From Eretmocerus hayati (lineage: Eukaryota > Arthropoda > Insecta > Hymenoptera > Aphelinidae), in NCBI GenBank assembly GCA_029851415.1, contig CM056742.1:10581736-10645735 (forward strand): a DNA stretch of 64,000 nt, read 5' to 3'. Of the stretch, positions 1 through 11,070 are shown piece by piece. Each line of letters begins with the position of its first letter. Within the stretch, counting starts at the first letter, position 1. A program made the translations under genes and the position numbers. The notes beneath the pieces were generated by a model. That model was not told the origin of the DNA. It was given only the letters and a program-made list of their open reading frames with translations, and made no database searches.

Positions 1-151
1 TTGAGGATAACTTTTTTCACAGTGCGAACATTTGAATGGTCGTTCAATTCCATGAGCATCGCGTAGATGAGCCACCAAACGATTTGTATAGGCGAAACTT
101 TCATCGCACAGCTCACAGACTCGACCAATCATCGCATCAGTTCCATTGCAG
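1..151 (-). CDS. Unit 20 zinc-finger exon, cut by the left edge
   Basis: It starts after ccaacaacag with C plus codons CNGTDAMIGRVCELCDESF and is open for 50 codons to base 1. One full C2H2 finger (CELC...HLRDAH), a linker GIERPFK and the start of a second (CSHCEKSYPQ) are visible. It probably follows the small exon at 859-954. The rest of the unit lies beyond the left edge, so the array does not end inside this window. Confidence 0.75.
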
Positions 152-858
152 CTGTTGTTGGCATTGAAATATTGGAAGATCGCTCACTTGAAAATATCGT
201 AATAAATATCTAATGCAAGCTCCATTCACATGCTCGGGCAGTTCAGATTCACTTTACTGCGATCAGCGTTAGACAGGATTTTAGACAGAATTCGAGATTA
301 GGTATGGAACGTTTGATTTCAAATCAGATTTTACTTTCATCATATTTGCTCAAAACGGCCCATTGCAATAAAATTCTTTTGTGCCACGGCTCGATTTCAT
401 GCAAACAGAAGCCCAGTTTATCACGAAATTTGGTTTTGAATACCAGAAAAATGAGTTGGACTTTCATTTCATAAAGAGATTGACGTTGACCAATATTAAG
501 AAACTAATACTTGAAGTCTCATGGATCATTTGTGACAAACAAAATTTTCACTTGAAGCAGCACATGCACGGTATTATTGTTCACGACATACTTATGAAAT
601 TTAAATGCATTTTTCGTATGTCATCTCAATCTTTCACATTATGAATATACATGCACAAATTGCAAACTGAGAATACTCAATATAAAATTATTTTCGAAAA
701 GACTATTCAAACAAATAATAAATTTAGCATGAAAATAAAATGCTAAAATCCATAGGGAGTCTCGAAATGCAACGATTCTCCAACTACAATAACTACAGAT
801 GTTTCAACTGTAATCAAACATCATTGAAATCAGTCCTAGATACGGATTCATAACTCAC
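152..858. other. Intron between the two unit 20 exons
   Basis: AT-rich sequence with a donor (gtgagt) at the right and an acceptor at the left. The plus strand has an 87-codon open frame at 381-644 with a vaguely finger-like segment (CDKQNFHLKQHMH), which I do not call a gene. Confidence 0.5.
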
Positions 859-954
859 TCTCTGAAAGAATCAATGATCTCTTGTTTGATTTTAACAAGG
901 TCGATATTGTCCAGTGCTGTGAAAGTTTCATCGTGCATGAAATCGCCCCAATTA
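859..954 (-). CDS. Small upstream exon of unit 20 (96 bases)
   Basis: It starts after ttcactttgcag with T plus codons NWGDFMHDETFTALDNIDL and ends SFR plus GA at a gtgagt donor. Both ends are phase 2. It contains LVKIKQEII, a SUMO-type motif as seen at the start of other units. The next exon (151 downwards) begins with one base plus codons and so fits. It has no ATG at a sensible place and no finger. It is accepted on the strong acceptor, strong donor, open frame and matching phases. Confidence 0.68.
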
Positions 955-1285
955 CTGCAAAGTGAAAGTTTTGTTTGTCATACAAAGCTGATTATCGTCA
1001 AATGGTCAACATCGATCATCACAACGTACATCACAATTTCTACTTCAAGTTCCAGCTGCTGACTCGGTACTTATTCTCAATGACGCCGATAAGGAAATGA
1101 AAAATTTGATGAACCCGAAGAGAGATTAGAAGAAGAAGTTTTATTCGGTAGAATGTTCATGTCAGAAAATACAGCAATTCTTATGACAAATAGGAAAACC
1201 TATCAATGTATTAGGACAATACTATAAACATACAAATTCACGGCGATGAAATGTCAAGATCTGTCAAAAAACGCAATAGTCATCA
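955..1285. other. 3' region of unit 19
   Basis: No coding signal. It holds the candidate poly(A) signal of unit 19 and the acceptor tract of the small unit 20 exon. Confidence 0.5.
1140..1145 (-). terminator. Candidate poly(A) signal of unit 19
   Basis: AATAAA on the minus strand, about 140 bases after the unit 19 stop codon and before the small exon of unit 20. This fits a terminal exon. Confidence 0.4.
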
Positions 1286-2240
1286 TCATCGATCGTGTAT
1301 CTTAGCATGCTTTCTCAAAACATTTGCTGCAACAAAAGCTTTCCCACACTTGTCGCATTCAAAATTCTTCTCTCCAGAATGCGCTCTCGTATGATGTACC
1401 AGACTAGTTCTCTGAGCGAAGCTTTTCCCACAAACAGCGCACAAATACGGCCTCTCACCAGTATGTATTCTCAAATGTACTCTCAAATTTTCCCATCTAG
1501 CAAAACTCTTTCCGCAAACATCACAATCAGCAGCGACCCCTACCTCCCCACCACCACCATTTCCATCTTCCCCTTCCTCATCATCATCATCATGCGCGCG
1601 CCGATGCTGTATCAGCGCCCTCCTCGACGAAAGCGCTTTTCCACAAGTTTCACACAACCATTTATCACCAGAATTAGCATGACATCTAGATCTATGCCTA
1701 TCCAAAGCAGCTTGTCTAGAAAAAGAACTAGGACATTGAGGACACTCAATTGGTTTATGGGCAGGCTGATGACAATGTTCCAAATGAGCTTGAAGATTAC
1801 GTTTGTAATTAAAACTTTTAAAACATATGTGGCAACGTTGCAGGTTATCTGGACCTCCAGCATCGTGAAGGGCTCTATGCTCAGCGTATTTGCTACGTTG
1901 CATAAATCCAGCACCGCAGACGTCACATCTGTGTGAATAATTACCAGCATGACGTCGACGATGAACTGTTAAATTAAATTTTTGAGGTGTTGAGTAGTCG
2001 CATAAGTCGCAACGGTAACGACGACTTTCATCGTGTGACAGTAAGTGACGATGTAGATTAAAGGAACTTCGAAATCGACGCTGACATATTTGACAAATAA
2101 ATGGCTGAGCAATATTATGGATGGTAATTTGATGAGCTCCTAGAGCTTTGAGGCTGGTGAAGGGAGTATTGCACTGTGGGCAGCGGTGACGGCCTCGACG
2201 ATGACTTGTGGTGGCGGTGACAGTGGTGGTGGTAGGTGAC
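1286..2240 (-). CDS. Alternative 3' zinc-finger exon, unit 19 (317 aa)
   Basis: It starts after gcgtgttgcag with G plus codons SPTTTTVTATTSHRRG. Ten C2H2 fingers fill almost the whole protein (about 20-316), so it has hardly any spacer. A Gly/Asp/Glu-rich insert (DDDDEEGEDGNGGGG) separates fingers seven and eight. The last three fingers have TGERPY and SGEKNF linkers. It has no PPLP tail and resembles the classical units 1-6 more than its neighbours. The coding GC content is higher than in the flanks. It is inferred to be an alternative end of the ZAD gene. Confidence 0.88.
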
Positions 2241-3564
2241 CTGCAACACGCGAGGCGCGACTGTAGGATCAGCAGTAGATGCTTATTTTGCGAGTGAGGG
2301 TACAAGAGATTTACTACTTGTTTTTGGGAATTGTATTTCTTGTGTGAGATGAGACTTCATTTTTTGTGGACCGTCTGACTAAACGTTGACTCTGCCTACT
2401 CGGGAGCTTGCATAGATTATTCTAGACAGTTATTGTGAATATTCAGCCGCAAGCTGTCTAATCTGATGGAATGGAATCGGTTGCGCTAAATTTCCAACTT
2501 ACGTGCAAAAAATGCCTATTATATCGCGATTGTAAAAATATTTATTCCGCATCAAACGGACCAATGTATTTCAATGTATGGACGTAAAATAACGATATGT
2601 CTGTTCCATGGAAATCTGCTTTAAATTTCAAGTATCTGTAAAACTCCAGAATCAATCCTGAACACTAGCGTTAGCCAACGATAGCTTCTAGAACTTTCCA
2701 AGTTTTACGGGAAAAGACAGACGCAACTGTGTAATCCCGCCTTTGGGTGCTACTGTGGCGATATGCAATATTTCATTGAGCAAAAAGAGCTTTGAGATCA
2801 AAGGAAGAAGTTGAAAACATTCATTAAATCTGTTTAGGAAGATCCACCAACAGAATTCTGATGGTAAAAATCATGAAAACGAGATAAAAACCAAACTAAT
2901 TTCAGAAATACTTTCAGATGGACACAAGGAGAATAAGATTTTCAATGGAGGACATGGTGATATTTTGGGATAATTTTTCTAACGAGTCGTTCTGGCAAAT
3001 AGATATCCAAGACTGAATGTGAAATGTTGAAAGAATGTGATCAAATGAGTGAGAACGCAGTCAAGTACAGTATTACTACATCTTATTTTTATTTATCATG
3101 AAAATAGTTTAATATCAATATATCTCTTAGAAATACAAGATGAAATTTCAAGTTTTCATCAACAATATACCGACACAACTTTGAAAATATTGGAACACTG
3201 GAAAAGTAGAAAAGAAAATCGCCATGTTGAATGGGATCCAATGCTCAATGTTAAGAATATAAACCAAATGATACTTTTATCAATATAATTTCTTAAGGAA
3301 TGATCAGTGAATTACTGATGAACAAAACAATGGGATTAGAAACATACGCGCGCGCAAGTAAAAATATGCTGTAGAAGAATGAAAATACCATCACGCTTGT
3401 GTAGAATGCCGCAGAGCTTAAAATATCTCAATAGATGTTGAATGTACCGATTCAAAAATCTAATCGTCCTCAGAAATTTCAAGTCCAGAAGTTCCTCAAA
3501 ACAGCCTTGGCACACATCCTAGCACCATTTTCCAATTCTTCTTCTGGTAAAAGCTTCATTAATC
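2241..3564. other. Spacer between units 19 and 18
   Basis: Unit 18 3' UTR and intron. The first 60 bases (minus-strand upstream of unit 19) are CpG-rich. A short element at 2416-2455 recurs at 5405-5441. No further exon seen. Confidence 0.5.
3088..3093 (-). terminator. Candidate poly(A) signal of unit 18
   Basis: AATAAA on the minus strand, about 470 bases after the unit 18 stop codon. Confidence 0.35.
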
Positions 3565-4813
3565 TTACTCGAGCACAAGTTTATCGATCTCAAACTTGTC
3601 TTCATCCATTTCACCAACCTTGTTCAGCATCAAGTGCTCGATATCGTGAACCACCTCGATTCCAATGTCTTCTTCCTGTACCCCATCGACCTCCTCAATC
3701 ATTCCAACCTCTTGTTCTTCTTCAACCTCTTGTGGCTCATGTTCCACCACAGTTTCTTCCTCTAGTCCTTCATCCTCCTCTTCATCTCCTTCTTCCTCTT
3801 CACCACCCTCTTCTGTTTTCTGAATTTCTTTTTGTTTCAGCAACATCTCCGAGATCACAGCATCAACGCTAACATGTGGCATTGGTGGTAAAGGTCCAGG
3901 ATGTCTTTTTCTATGCACAATTAATCCTGGCTTCTGTGTAAAAGCTTTACCACAAATATCACACACATATGGTTTGACTCCAGTGTGCGTGAGCATGTGC
4001 TGTTTATGAGTATTCTGCCTCCTAAATCTTTTTCCACAAACTTCACATGTAAAAGGTCTTGTATCAGTATGTATCCTCATATGTTTCTTCAACGCATCAT
4101 TACCACTGAAGGTTTTCCCACATAATTGGCATGCTGGGCTTCTTTTCTTAGCATGTAAAAGTACGTGTTGCTCCAAAGATTCTCTTGTTGCAAGCTTTCT
4201 ATTACACATATTACATGGAAAAGGCCTAGTATTGTGAGAATGAGCCAAATGCTTTTTAAGAGCAAACCTGTTTCGATAGGTTTTTCCACAAGCTTCACAT
4301 ACGACTTCGCTATCCACTTGATTATGTTGAGACTGTACGTGCATGTAGAGGTCACTTTTCATTTTAAATTTTCGCGGGCAAGAGGCGCACTCAAATCTGA
4401 AACCTTCTGTGTGCTTACGAACAAAGTGCTCACGAAGAGATTGACGACATTTGAAATGATGACCACAATCGCTGCAGATATAATACGAATTTACTTGGCA
4501 ATAAGGATGACTATTTTTTGTGTGCTTTCGAAGTTGATGACGAGTGAGAAAACTACGGTCGCAAAGACTGCATGGATTTGCTAAGCGTACAGGAAGCAAA
4601 GGCTTAATTAGACTTTGTGTGCTGATGATTATTGGATCCAAGGGTGGCTGCGGCACTGTTGGTACTGGTGAATTTGGACGAGGTATTGATGTAGATGGTA
4701 ATGGAGCGTACAGCATCTGCGATGAATTAGTAGATTTGTGATGAATGGTGTCGCCCGGAGTTGAATGCTGTGAGCGGGTTGATGGCTTGCGAAAGCTCCG
4801 CATGGCACGTCGT
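3565..4813 (-). CDS. Alternative 3' zinc-finger exon, unit 18 (415 aa)
   Basis: It starts after ttctcattgcag with A plus codons RRAMRSFRKPSTRS. A Ser/Pro-rich lead of about 80 residues is followed by eight C2H2 fingers (about 80-305). They follow the family C-terminal order (FKMKSDLYMHVQSQH, then CGKTYRN..., CNRKLATRESLEQH). The tail is RKRHPGPLPPMPHVSVDAVI. A Glu-rich region of about 60 residues (EEGGEEEEGDEEEDEGLEEE) follows. It is the shortest single-exon member of this family and lacks the N-terminal fingers found in units 13-17. Confidence 0.89.
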
Positions 4814-5746
4814 CTGCAATGAGAAAGATGACCAGCTTTCGTTAGTCTGATACTGGTCTCTTGCAGTTGGATTTGCTGGTATTTTCTTTTATATCACTGT
4901 TGGTGTGTTTATAAGAGCTCAAGAGGTGGCGTGATTAACTTTTTTAAAGAAAAACTCGAGGTTGTATGCTATCAAAATTCATGATGTAAAACGTCAGTTT
5001 TGGGATACCAGCGCTTGACGAATTGTAGCTTAGTTAGAGATTCTTCTCAAACATTGCTCAATCACCGAGTCTTTGCACACTACATTTCGGAAATATAAAA
5101 ATTCGCTGTTACGGGGATATTTCTGGACACGATCAGGACATTTTGTGTTTAGAGCAGCTTGGTTCCACTTCATGAAGAAATTTTGTTGGCGAAAAATTTA
5201 AGCCAACGCAGCTACCACGGCAAACCTCTTTGAATGTCATGACTGATCGATCCAATTACTATTTGTATTTCAGAAATGTTTTCGGATTTTTCAGAAACAT
5301 CTAGTCATTTTATTTCAAACAAGTTCAATTGAAGACTGGTTAGAGAAATAAATTAATATTGAAGGGTGTACGCCAAGTGTTTCCAAGCCACATCCACTGC
5401 CTGAATAATTCTAGCGGTGGAAAAATATTCAGTCGCAAGCTTGAAGTTATACTTGGTCTGATTTGTTGACCAATACTAACTTGTGATCAAACATGACTGG
5501 CTATTAATATTTTTAGGTATGTAGTAGAAAGTATTTTAACTCTATTCACTGCAATGACTAAACAACAAGAAACCATAACTATAGTTGATCCCAGAAGTGA
5601 GGATCAACTTGCGGCACCTCGTCTCACCTCAACTGTCTGACCCAATATTGACTTGTATCACTAGCTCAATCTTATCAACAGTCTTATATCGGTAATAAAA
5701 TTATTTTGACCTTGTAGCGCCGCGTCTGACCATTCGTTGACCCAAA
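4814..5746. other. Spacer between units 18 and 17
   Basis: Unit 17 3' UTR and intron. It holds the second copy of the short repeated element and a cluster of gtctga...ttgac-like motifs at 5455-5745. No exon seen. Confidence 0.5.
5308..5313 (-). terminator. Candidate poly(A) signal of unit 17
   Basis: AATAAA on the minus strand, about 430 bases after the unit 17 stop codon and upstream of the unit 18 acceptor. Confidence 0.33.
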
Positions 5747-8372
5747 CTACTGGTTTTTCTGTGTCGCAATTGTGTCCTCCGGCGAAGGTCTAACTTGTTT
5801 AATAATCTCTTCAATATAAATTCTTGGCAGTGGTGGCAATGGTCCAGGGTGTCTTGTCCTCCTGTGACACAATAATCCACACTTTTGAGTGAATGCAGCT
5901 CCACACATATCACACCTATAGGGTTTCTCTCCCGAGTGAATTAGCAAATGCTGTCTCAAACCACTCGACCACATGAAAGTTTTTGAGCAGATATTACATT
6001 CAAAAGGCTTAGCTCCAGTGTGCACTCTCATATGAGTTGTCAACCTTGACATCTTTGAAAATGTCCTTCCGCACTCTTCGCAGACAACTCCCTGTTTGTT
6101 TTCATGCTGTTTCTGAATGTGTTCATCAAGATTAGCTTGAGTCATGAGACTAGTTCTACATAAATGGCATTTGAACTGAGGTTTAAAATGATAATATCTC
6201 TGGTGAAGATTTAACAGTAATCTGTCTCTACATTGCTTTCCACAAAGATCGCACATGACGGGTTTTGAATTTCCATGCACATGCCTCATGTGATTTGTCA
6301 AATCTGACTCGATTCTGTACTTTTTGTTACAGAGCTCGCAAGGGTACTGTGGTCCTTCCGTATGCTTACGGATCTTGTGAAGCTTAAGCCCAGCTTTCTT
6401 CACCGTGACGTAACTACATTCATCGCAGCTCAAAACCAGCCTACCTTTAGCGTCGATAACCTTACCAGAAGGCTGTTTTTTGACACTTTCACCAGGTAAG
6501 TGAACGCCTTCGATAAGCGTTTTGTGCTTGCGATACATGTGATATATCAGCATAGTTTTGTGCCATGTTGTAAATGTACATTCGTGACAGAAAAATTCAG
6601 ATAGAGGTTGATCAGGTGGCAATTCATGCTGCTTTCTGTGCCAGTTCATCGCATTGAGATTGTGATCCTTGCGATCACACTTGTCACACTCGAATGGTTC
6701 TGTAGGTACCGGTTTACGTTTCAAATGCATAACTGACTGATGCCTAACTAAACCATGAGGATTATCAGCTGTAAAATCACACAAAATACAGTCGTAGCCT
6801 CCTTGTTCATTGGGCGTTGGAAAGTGACAAGCGACATGACGTGACATCTCTTTTCGATCAGTGCCCGTAACGGGGCAGAAATCGCAATCGTAAGAAACTA
6901 CAGGAATTTCATGAATTATAACGCTTAGACCCTCGTGATTTCTAGTTGCATGTTTTTCCAGGCTGTTCATATTGCAACCAACGAAACTGCAGTGGTGACA
7001 GGCCAGGCCAGTATGTGCCCAGGCTTTTGGATTGGTTTTGTCAGCGATTATGCGTTTACTCCTCCCCTTCATACCCTTATGCATTCGATTCACATGCATG
7101 TTGAGATGTGATTTTGAAGCTCCTGCATAAGGGCATTCTTCACATTTGAAATTTTTCACCGGAACTTGGACTTTTTCTACAGGAATTAGTGCTTTGACAT
7201 CTGTAATTGGCTGAGTTTCAGTTTTGGGAATATCCTCTTGAGGAGGTAGTTCTTCGTAGTGATCCCACCAGCCACCGTCATCGGTCTCACTCCTGTCGTG
7301 AGTTTTTACTACTACTGGCTGAAGTACAACTTCGGTCGGTGCAGAAGCTTCTGGTTTGATCATTTCGAGAATTGGAATATCTTCGGATTCAGTGAGTTTC
7401 TCAGCTTTTGGAGTTTTAACGACTTTGAGCTCATTCATCCAGACACTTCTATGCATTCGCTTCAAGTGATCTCTAAAATTGACGCGTTTCGTTGATTGAT
7501 AAGAACCGCATGGACAGATGAAAATGAGGTTTTCACTGGGATTACTGAGTATACCGCGGATGATCTCGACATTTTCCTTGTGAAATTGTGGATCTTCAAG
7601 GTTTATTTTTTTCACCTCATCCTCTTTGGCTGGAACCTTGCGTTTCTTAGATTTATTCTCATTCTTGGCTAGTTCAGATTCATTTAAAGGCTTGGAGACA
7701 TCCACAGCATCCTCTTCGCCGGTCTCATTTTTGTTGGCTGGAACTTTTCGTTTCTTCGATTTCTTCTCATCCTTAATTATTTTTGAGGTATCCAAAGGCT
7801 CAAGGAATGTTTCATTGCCAACGGCTTCATTCTTTTTGCTTGGACCCTTCTTGTTCGTAAGATTTTTCTGATCATTAATTGGCTGTGAATTTTTCAAGAA
7901 TTCGATTGATTTACTACCCTTATGGTTTTGACGAGAATGAACGCTGACAGATGCCGCAACATTCGAGGTAAACGTACAAAAGTCGCAGACAAATTTTCCC
8001 GTACTGACAATCTTGTGGTAGCCATTGTAGTAGATTTTGTCACCGTCGATTACAGATTTTTGTCTAGTAGACGGTACGATTTTTTTGTGCTCCGTGGCAC
8101 AGTGTTCGTCTAGCATCTTTTTTTGTGAAAAGTGAGCCTTGCAAGTTTTGCAAAAGTAGAGCTTTACGATCTTGCAAACGGGCTGCTTGGATTTTCCTCC
8201 TTTTCTACTACTGACGTTGACGACGTTCACGTCAATGAGTGGCTTCAGCTGGTCGTTCGGACGTACTCTGATGCGCATCAGTGCTGGTGAAACGGTGATA
8301 TTGCTTTTCTTTGGAGACTGCTGTGACTGCTTTGCCTGGACACGCTTCTTGCGAATTACTAGGCCACGTTGA
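5747..8372 (-). CDS. Alternative 3' zinc-finger exon, unit 17, duplicate of unit 14 (874 aa)
   Basis: It starts after tttccattgcag with T plus codons QRGLVIRKKRVQAKQSQQS. This adds about 31 residues ahead of the first Met (8276-8278). It has about fifteen good C2H2 fingers and one broken one. The third reads ICPCGSYQ..., where unit 14 has TCPCCPFE: the second zinc Cys is replaced by Gly. A Lys/Glu-rich low-complexity spacer contains a repeat of the form KKRKVPA (twice), which resembles a nuclear localisation signal. The tail is RRTRHPGPLPPLPRIYIEEII. Whole-length similarity to unit 14 shows duplication. It is inferred to be an alternative end of the ZAD gene. Confidence 0.89.
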
Positions 8373-9374
8373 CTGCAATGGAAAATGAGTCCAGTGTTAG
8401 ATTTCGATTTGCTTTCTTGTCAAATTAGTTATAGAATTTAGTTGCATTTATGCGTAGTTAATTGTCTTACTGGATTTTGTGGCACAAGTGTTTGGATCAG
8501 AGTTCCCAAGTCTAGAAATTAAATTTACCAAGAGGTTATGGTCGAGAATTTTCTTTTGTCCAACAAATGGGATGGGTCTGTTGATCATTTGAGAATGAAT
8601 AGGTCATACGCAGATCGTGTTGTTACAGTCATTATGAGAGACTAAGTATGAAAAAGGCACAATTATTTGAAAAATATTTGTATTTTGCATTTAAAATCCG
8701 GACAAATTGATTGAAAAGCGTGTGATGATTGTTATGACATGAACACCAAATAACAAAACGAACCGTTCTTCAATATGATGATGTACTGGACGAGGGGTGT
8801 CATTAAAATGACTTCTTTGATGGACTGAGATGAATTTTAGATTCGATTAGAATAATGCAGTCGCTTATCAATGCAATGGGAATATTGAATGGTTCCCAAA
8901 GGTTACTAACCTACTTTGTTGAAACAAGTGACAATATTTCCGACACCTTTAGAATAATCAATGTCTACGAATGATCCGCCGCCCAAGAAATACTGATTGA
9001 AAAAATTCTTGTGGACCAATAGACGCGACATATTCGAGGAAAAGTAAGTGCAAAACTTGAATCAACATTCAACAAACATCTCATATATTATAAAATCGAT
9101 GTGAACTACAATCCGCATAAGTAAAAAGGAAGAGGAGAATCCATATGTATGTATTTACATCACGCATGTAGCGTCAAGAAGATGAAAAAATCGTTATTCT
9201 TCCAATGAATTGTATCAATTAGAAAGTCAACATAAACTGGTGAATACAAGCAGATAAAAAGTTCGAGTTGAATTTTTCATACTAGTTTTCAGAATAACAT
9301 CGGCAAAGATCGAGAGCCTGAACAGAGTAAATGCCGCACGTATTCCTATCAAATCACAACTTTTCACAATTTGC
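8373..9374. other. Spacer between units 17 and 16
   Basis: AT-rich intron and 3' UTR. I see no exon, repeat or clear signal. Confidence 0.5.
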
Positions 9375-11070
9375 TCAATCATCGACGATTTCATGTGCCT
9401 CTGCAAACACTTTGTCCTCTAAAAACGCTTCTTCGTCATGTCCAGTAGCGCCAATCTCGTACTCCACGACACCTTCGACTTCCTCAAACTCTACATCCTC
9501 TTCTTCCTCCTCGCCATCCTCATCATCATCCGCTTCAAGCAACTCAATCATCTCTACGACTTGTTTTTCATGCATGGCCCTCTCTTCAGAACCATCAGCC
9601 GCCGCTGCCGCTCTCTCTTTTAAAACGCTTTCGGTAAATTCTCGAACAATATCCTCGATTCGCATGACAGGCAAAGGTGGATGTGGCCCTGGATGAGTTT
9701 TCCTATGACAAATCAATCCTGGCTTTTGTGTAAATGATTTTCCACAGATATCACATACAAAAGGTCTTTTTCCGGTGTGTATTAGAATGTGTTGCCTCAA
9801 TTGTGACTTTCTGGCAAAGGCTTTGTTACACATAAAACAGGCGAATGGCCGAGCACCTGAGTGAACCATCATGTGTCGTTTGAAAGAATCTTTTTTTGTG
9901 AAGGTTTTTCCACATTCGGCGCATACAATTTTTTCACGTTTTTCATGTTGCGCCAGCATGTGTTGTTCGAGATTCTCTTGAGTAACCATTCGTCTATGAC
10001 ACACTGGACACTCAAATTCTGGCTTGAAGTGTGCCCATTTCTGATGTACATAGAGAGAGCCACTATTGAGGCATGTTTTTCCACAGACATTGCACTTTAC
10101 TGGCTTTTCCTTGTGATGGAATCTTACATGGTTAGTCAGATCACCCTTGACCTTGAACTTTTTTGGACAAAATGAACATTCATGTTCGTAGCGATCGGTG
10201 TGCTTGCGAACAAAGTGAGCTTGCAGAGAATGCTTGGAACGGCACACAAAACTGCAAACTTCACAAGGAAACTCGCCGGATTGACCATCAGACGCTGATT
10301 GAGGTTTTTGGTGCTGTTTAGGACGTTTGCGAGATCGAGTTTCGTGTTTCCTTTGAAGGTGTGCGGCAAAAGCTTGTTTTTTAGTGCTTCGATAGTCGCA
10401 AACTGAACAGATGTACACACCATCTTCAAGAATGCAAACTTTACGCTTGTGAGTCCAGGCTACGTGCTTGCGAAAAGCTATTCTTGAATCGAACGTTTCG
10501 GAGCACAATTTGCATTTCAGAATTTTTTTACCGGCAAAAGATTCGTCTCCTGATGCGTTAGAATCAGGTTCTTTTGGCTCGTGGTGAACTTGTCCAACGG
10601 TTTCGTTTTCATCGCCTGCTGCATTGAACCCCAGGAAGTCACGAGACTCTTCGTCTGACCCTGTCGATAATTGTCGACTCACCATGTTGAGCTTTCCTAG
10701 CCTGATCGAACCAGATTCAAGCTCGACATGGTAAAGCTCACCAACGGCATCATCTGATTTTTTTGACTGAATCTCAACACCATTAAAGCGTGTCGGACAT
10801 TTGAGTTCTTGTGACATTTCCTCATCGTGGTAATCTGTTAGCTCGTAATCGTCATCTTCATCCAATGTTGAGTCAGGTTGAATATGAAGCTCGTCCCAGT
10901 CATTTAGTTCCGGTATGGCTTCCTCTTTGATTGGTGACTCGTCCTCTGGGACAAAGGCGTAGTAAGGGTGGCCGTCAAACTCAAGGATTTGCCATTTTCT
11001 CATCACAACGGATTCGCGCTCGAAGATGAAGATTCCACGATTGTTTGGGCCTGCAGCTGATGACAATGAC
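9375..11070 (-). CDS. Alternative 3' zinc-finger exon, unit 16 (564 aa)
   Basis: It starts after tgctgtttcag with G plus codons SLSSAAGPNNRG. The first 180 residues are acidic, with PIKEE, a SUMO-type motif. Nine C2H2 fingers (about 185-470) follow the family order, including CPVCHRRMVTQENLEQH. The tail is RKTHPGPHPPLPVMRIEDIV. About 80 residues of Glu/Asp-rich sequence (EDGEEEEEDVEFEEVEGVV) end the protein. It is inferred to be an alternative end of the ZAD gene. Confidence 0.89.

Noticed and set aside
1295..1936. Long plus-strand open frame opposite unit 19
   Set aside because: It is the mirror of the zinc-finger coding sequence; it shows no domain and the minus strand has the fingers, acceptor and stop.
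3435..3872. Plus-strand open frame opposite the end of unit 18
   Set aside because: Low-complexity Pro/His/Leu sequence arising from the Glu-rich tail on the other strand.
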